This document shows positions 62,682-64,000 of a stretch of 64,000 bases of DNA, one piece after another; the stretch's first letter is position 1, and each line of letters begins with the position of its first letter. Below the pieces are notes generated by a model. That model saw only the letters and a program-made list of their open reading frames with translations, made no database searches and had not been told where the DNA came from. Source of the stretch: Sphaerothrix gracilis (GTDB lineage: Bacteria > Cyanobacteriota > Cyanobacteriia > Phormidesmidales > Phormidesmidaceae); assembly GCF_030405905.1 (NCBI RefSeq), contig NZ_JASATW010000007.1:124001-188000 (forward strand). Reading direction: 5' to 3'. A program made the translations under genes and the position numbers.

Positions 62682-62894
62682 ATGACCACGCTCCATCTTT
62701 CTCAAAAAGAAGTGTCTGCAATGACCAAAGATTCAGTTGCAGAATTGGCTAAGCGTTTGGAACAAGATGCTTATGAGAATGCCTTTGAAGGTCTTAAAGA
62801 CTGGCACCTGCTGAGGGCTGTTGCCTTTCAGCGGCCTGAACTGGTCGAATCTTATGTGCATCTGCTCGATATGGAATCTTTTGATGAGGCTTAA
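62682..62894 (+). CDS. DUF2555 family small protein
   Basis: A 70-residue protein of the cyanobacterial DUF2555 family: LSQKEVSAMTKDSVAELAKRLEQDAYENAFEGLKDWHLLRAVAFQRPELVESYVHLLDMESFDEA is close to the family's usual pattern. It is acidic and helical with no known function. GGGGA precedes the ATG. It lies 71 bases before coaBC, an arrangement seen in other cyanobacteria. Confidence 0.85.
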   Translation: MTTLHLSQKEVSAMTKDSVAELAKRLEQDAYENAFEGLKDWHLLRAVAFQRPELVESYVHLLDMESFDEA

Positions 62895-62965
62895 ATTCTG
62901 CCGCGCTGACCCCATGCCCAATGGCAGCGGCAATTGTTTTACCGTCGGATAGGATTTAAGAAATT

Positions 62966-64000
62966 TTGAACAATAAAGCGGCTCAGCGCATTCTTTTGGG
63001 GGTGGGCGGAGGTATTGCTGCCTATAAAATTTGCGAAGTTGCTTCAGCCCTAGCCAAGCAGGGAGTTTCGGTGCAGGCTGTTTTGACTGAAGCGGCTCAG
63101 CGCTTTGTCAATCCGCTGACATTTTCAACCCTTTGCCGCCAACCAGCCTACACCGACGCTGACTTTTGGCAAGCCAACCGAGGACGCCCTCTACACATTG
63201 AACTGGGCGAATGGGCCGACATTATTTTAGTCGCGCCGCTCACGGCCAATACCCTAGCTAAACTCACCTATGGTTTAGCAGATAACTTACTCACAAATAC
63301 GCTGTTGGCCTCAACCAGCCCAGTACTACTCGCACCTGCTATGAACACGGATATGTGGCAGCAGGCGACGGTTGCCCGCAACTGGTCTCAGCTTTGTCAA
63401 GATCAGCGCTATCACAGTGTCGGGCCAGGGGCGGGAAGACTGGCCTGCGATCGCGTTGGACAGGGGCGCATGGCAGAGCCAGAGGAGATTTTGACCTATT
63501 TGCAGTCTTTGCTCTACAGCCGAGGTCGGCGCGATCTCAGCGGCAAAAAGCTTTTGATTAGCACGGGCGGCACCCGTGAATATATAGATTCAGTTCGCTT
63601 CATCGGTAATCCGGCAACCGGCAAAATGGGCATTGCGCTGGCTCAGGCCGCCTATCATCGCGGGGCCACAGTCACCCTCGTGCATGGCCCCATCACTCCT
63701 GACCTACTGCAAACGCTGCCGCCGCTGCAGACCCACTTCACGCCTAGCGCCGCTGAGATGCGCCAAACTTTGCTCAACGAAGCTTCCCAGGCCGACTGGA
63801 TAATCATGGCCGCTGCTGTCGCTGATGTCCGTCCGCTAGAAACCGCCGCCGCTAAGCTGCCCAAACAGGCTTTACCACAGCAACTTCCCTTAGAAACCGT
63901 CCCCGATATTGCAGCAGAACTCGGACAGACTAAAGCAGCACACCAAAAACTGATTGGCTTTGCGGCCCAAACGGGCGACATCGTCTCTCCGGCTTTACGC
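62966..64000 (+). CDS. coaBC: Phosphopantothenoylcysteine decarboxylase/synthase, C-terminus cut by window edge
   Basis: A bifunctional enzyme of coenzyme A synthesis. The N-terminal CoaC part shows GVGGGIAAYKICEVASALAKQG, GEWADIILVAPLTANTLAKLTYGLADNLL and APAMNTDMW; the C-terminal CoaB part starts with LLISTGGTREYIDSVRFIGNPATGKMG and includes VTLVHGP and MAAAVADVRP. It joins cysteine to phosphopantothenate and then decarboxylates the product. The TTG start follows an AGGA motif; 345 codons are present before the window ends, so roughly 50 to 70 residues are missing. Confidence 0.95.
   Translation, partial: MNNKAAQRILLGVGGGIAAYKICEVASALAKQGVSVQAVLTEAAQRFVNPLTFSTLCRQPAYTDADFWQANRGRPLHIELGEWADIILVAPLTANTLAKLTYGLADNLLTNTLLASTSPVLLAPAMNTDMWQQATVARNWSQLCQDQRYHSVGPGAGRLACDRVGQGRMAEPEEILTYLQSLLYSRGRRDLSGKKLLISTGGTREYIDSVRFIGNPATGKMGIALAQAAYHRGATVTLVHGPITPDLLQTLPPLQTHFTPSAAEMRQTLLNEASQADWIIMAAAVADVRPLETAAAKLPKQALPQQLPLETVPDIAAELGQTKAAHQKLIGFAAQTGDIVSPALR

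Noticed and set aside
1..64000. tRNA, rRNA or CRISPR arrays
   Set aside because: No cloverleaf with a GGTTCRA-type T-loop, no rRNA segments and no regularly spaced direct repeats were seen in the intergenic regions.

Overview
The window is chromosomal DNA of a cyanobacterium. It carries the dark-operative protochlorophyllide reductase genes chlL and chlN, the phycobilisome degradation gene nblA, a bacterial-microcompartment shell protein, a phylloquinone/menaquinone-type methyltransferase (menG), cyanobacterial gene neighbourhoods (rpsL-rpsG-fusA-tuf-rpsJ; rne-rnhB near a DUF1997 gene and pheA; rnj/dapA/asd; tig-clpP-clpX) and very many copies of the octamer GCGATCGC (HIP1), which is typical of cyanobacteria. 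The species cannot be named from the sequence alone. Genes are dense and mostly core metabolism or information processing. No phage, transposase, CRISPR array, tRNA or rRNA was recognised.

Layout. 1-7305: purA (cut by the window edge), an adenosine-deaminase-like gene, aspS, a REC-GAF-like response regulator, menG and a DUF445 membrane protein. 7428-11445: high-affinity phosphate uptake operon pstS-pstC-pstA-pstB on the minus strand, with a Pho-box-like element upstream of pstS. 11545-15541: small redox and stress genes (DCC-family thiol protein, peroxiredoxin-like protein, glutathione S-transferase), glutaminase and nblA. 15542-22445: the most accessory-looking part, with an AT-rich non-coding stretch, an acetyltransferase, an NADP-binding reductase, a three-gene translationally coupled unit (membrane protein, RecF/OLD-like ATPase, PIN-domain nuclease), a cupin and a PhzF-family protein. 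23117-26405: chlL, two tandem DUF5331 genes and chlN. 26600-31643: a PAS/GAF histidine kinase, a phosphoribulokinase-family kinase and an actin-like gene followed by a small overlapping partner (ParMR-like pair). 31826-36505: a full-length glutamate synthase. 37125-40306: an AMIN/phosphodiester glycosidase protein, a sugar-isomerase-like cupin and an A-type iron-sulfur carrier. 40432-46310: str operon plus a LON-domain protein. 46349-55163: pheA, DUF1997, rnhB, rne, rnj, dapA, asd. 55735-64000: tig, clpP, clpX, a hydrolase, a GntR regulator, a divergent BMC protein, a carboxylesterase, DUF2555 and coaBC (cut by the window edge).

Functionally the window joins nitrogen economy (glutaminase, glutamate synthase, nblA), phosphate acquisition, chlorophyll synthesis in the dark, translation, RNA decay (RNase E, RNase J, RNase HII) and protein quality control (trigger factor, ClpXP). 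The best candidates for something not well described are the coupled membrane protein/ATPase/PIN-nuclease unit at 17828-20111, the chromosomal actin-like pair with its promoter and palindrome at 30269-31643, and the divergent shell protein beside a GntR regulator at 60368-61808. Several intergenic regions also hold strong hairpins that the gene annotation does not explain (22797-22834, 36804-36869, 51069-51119).
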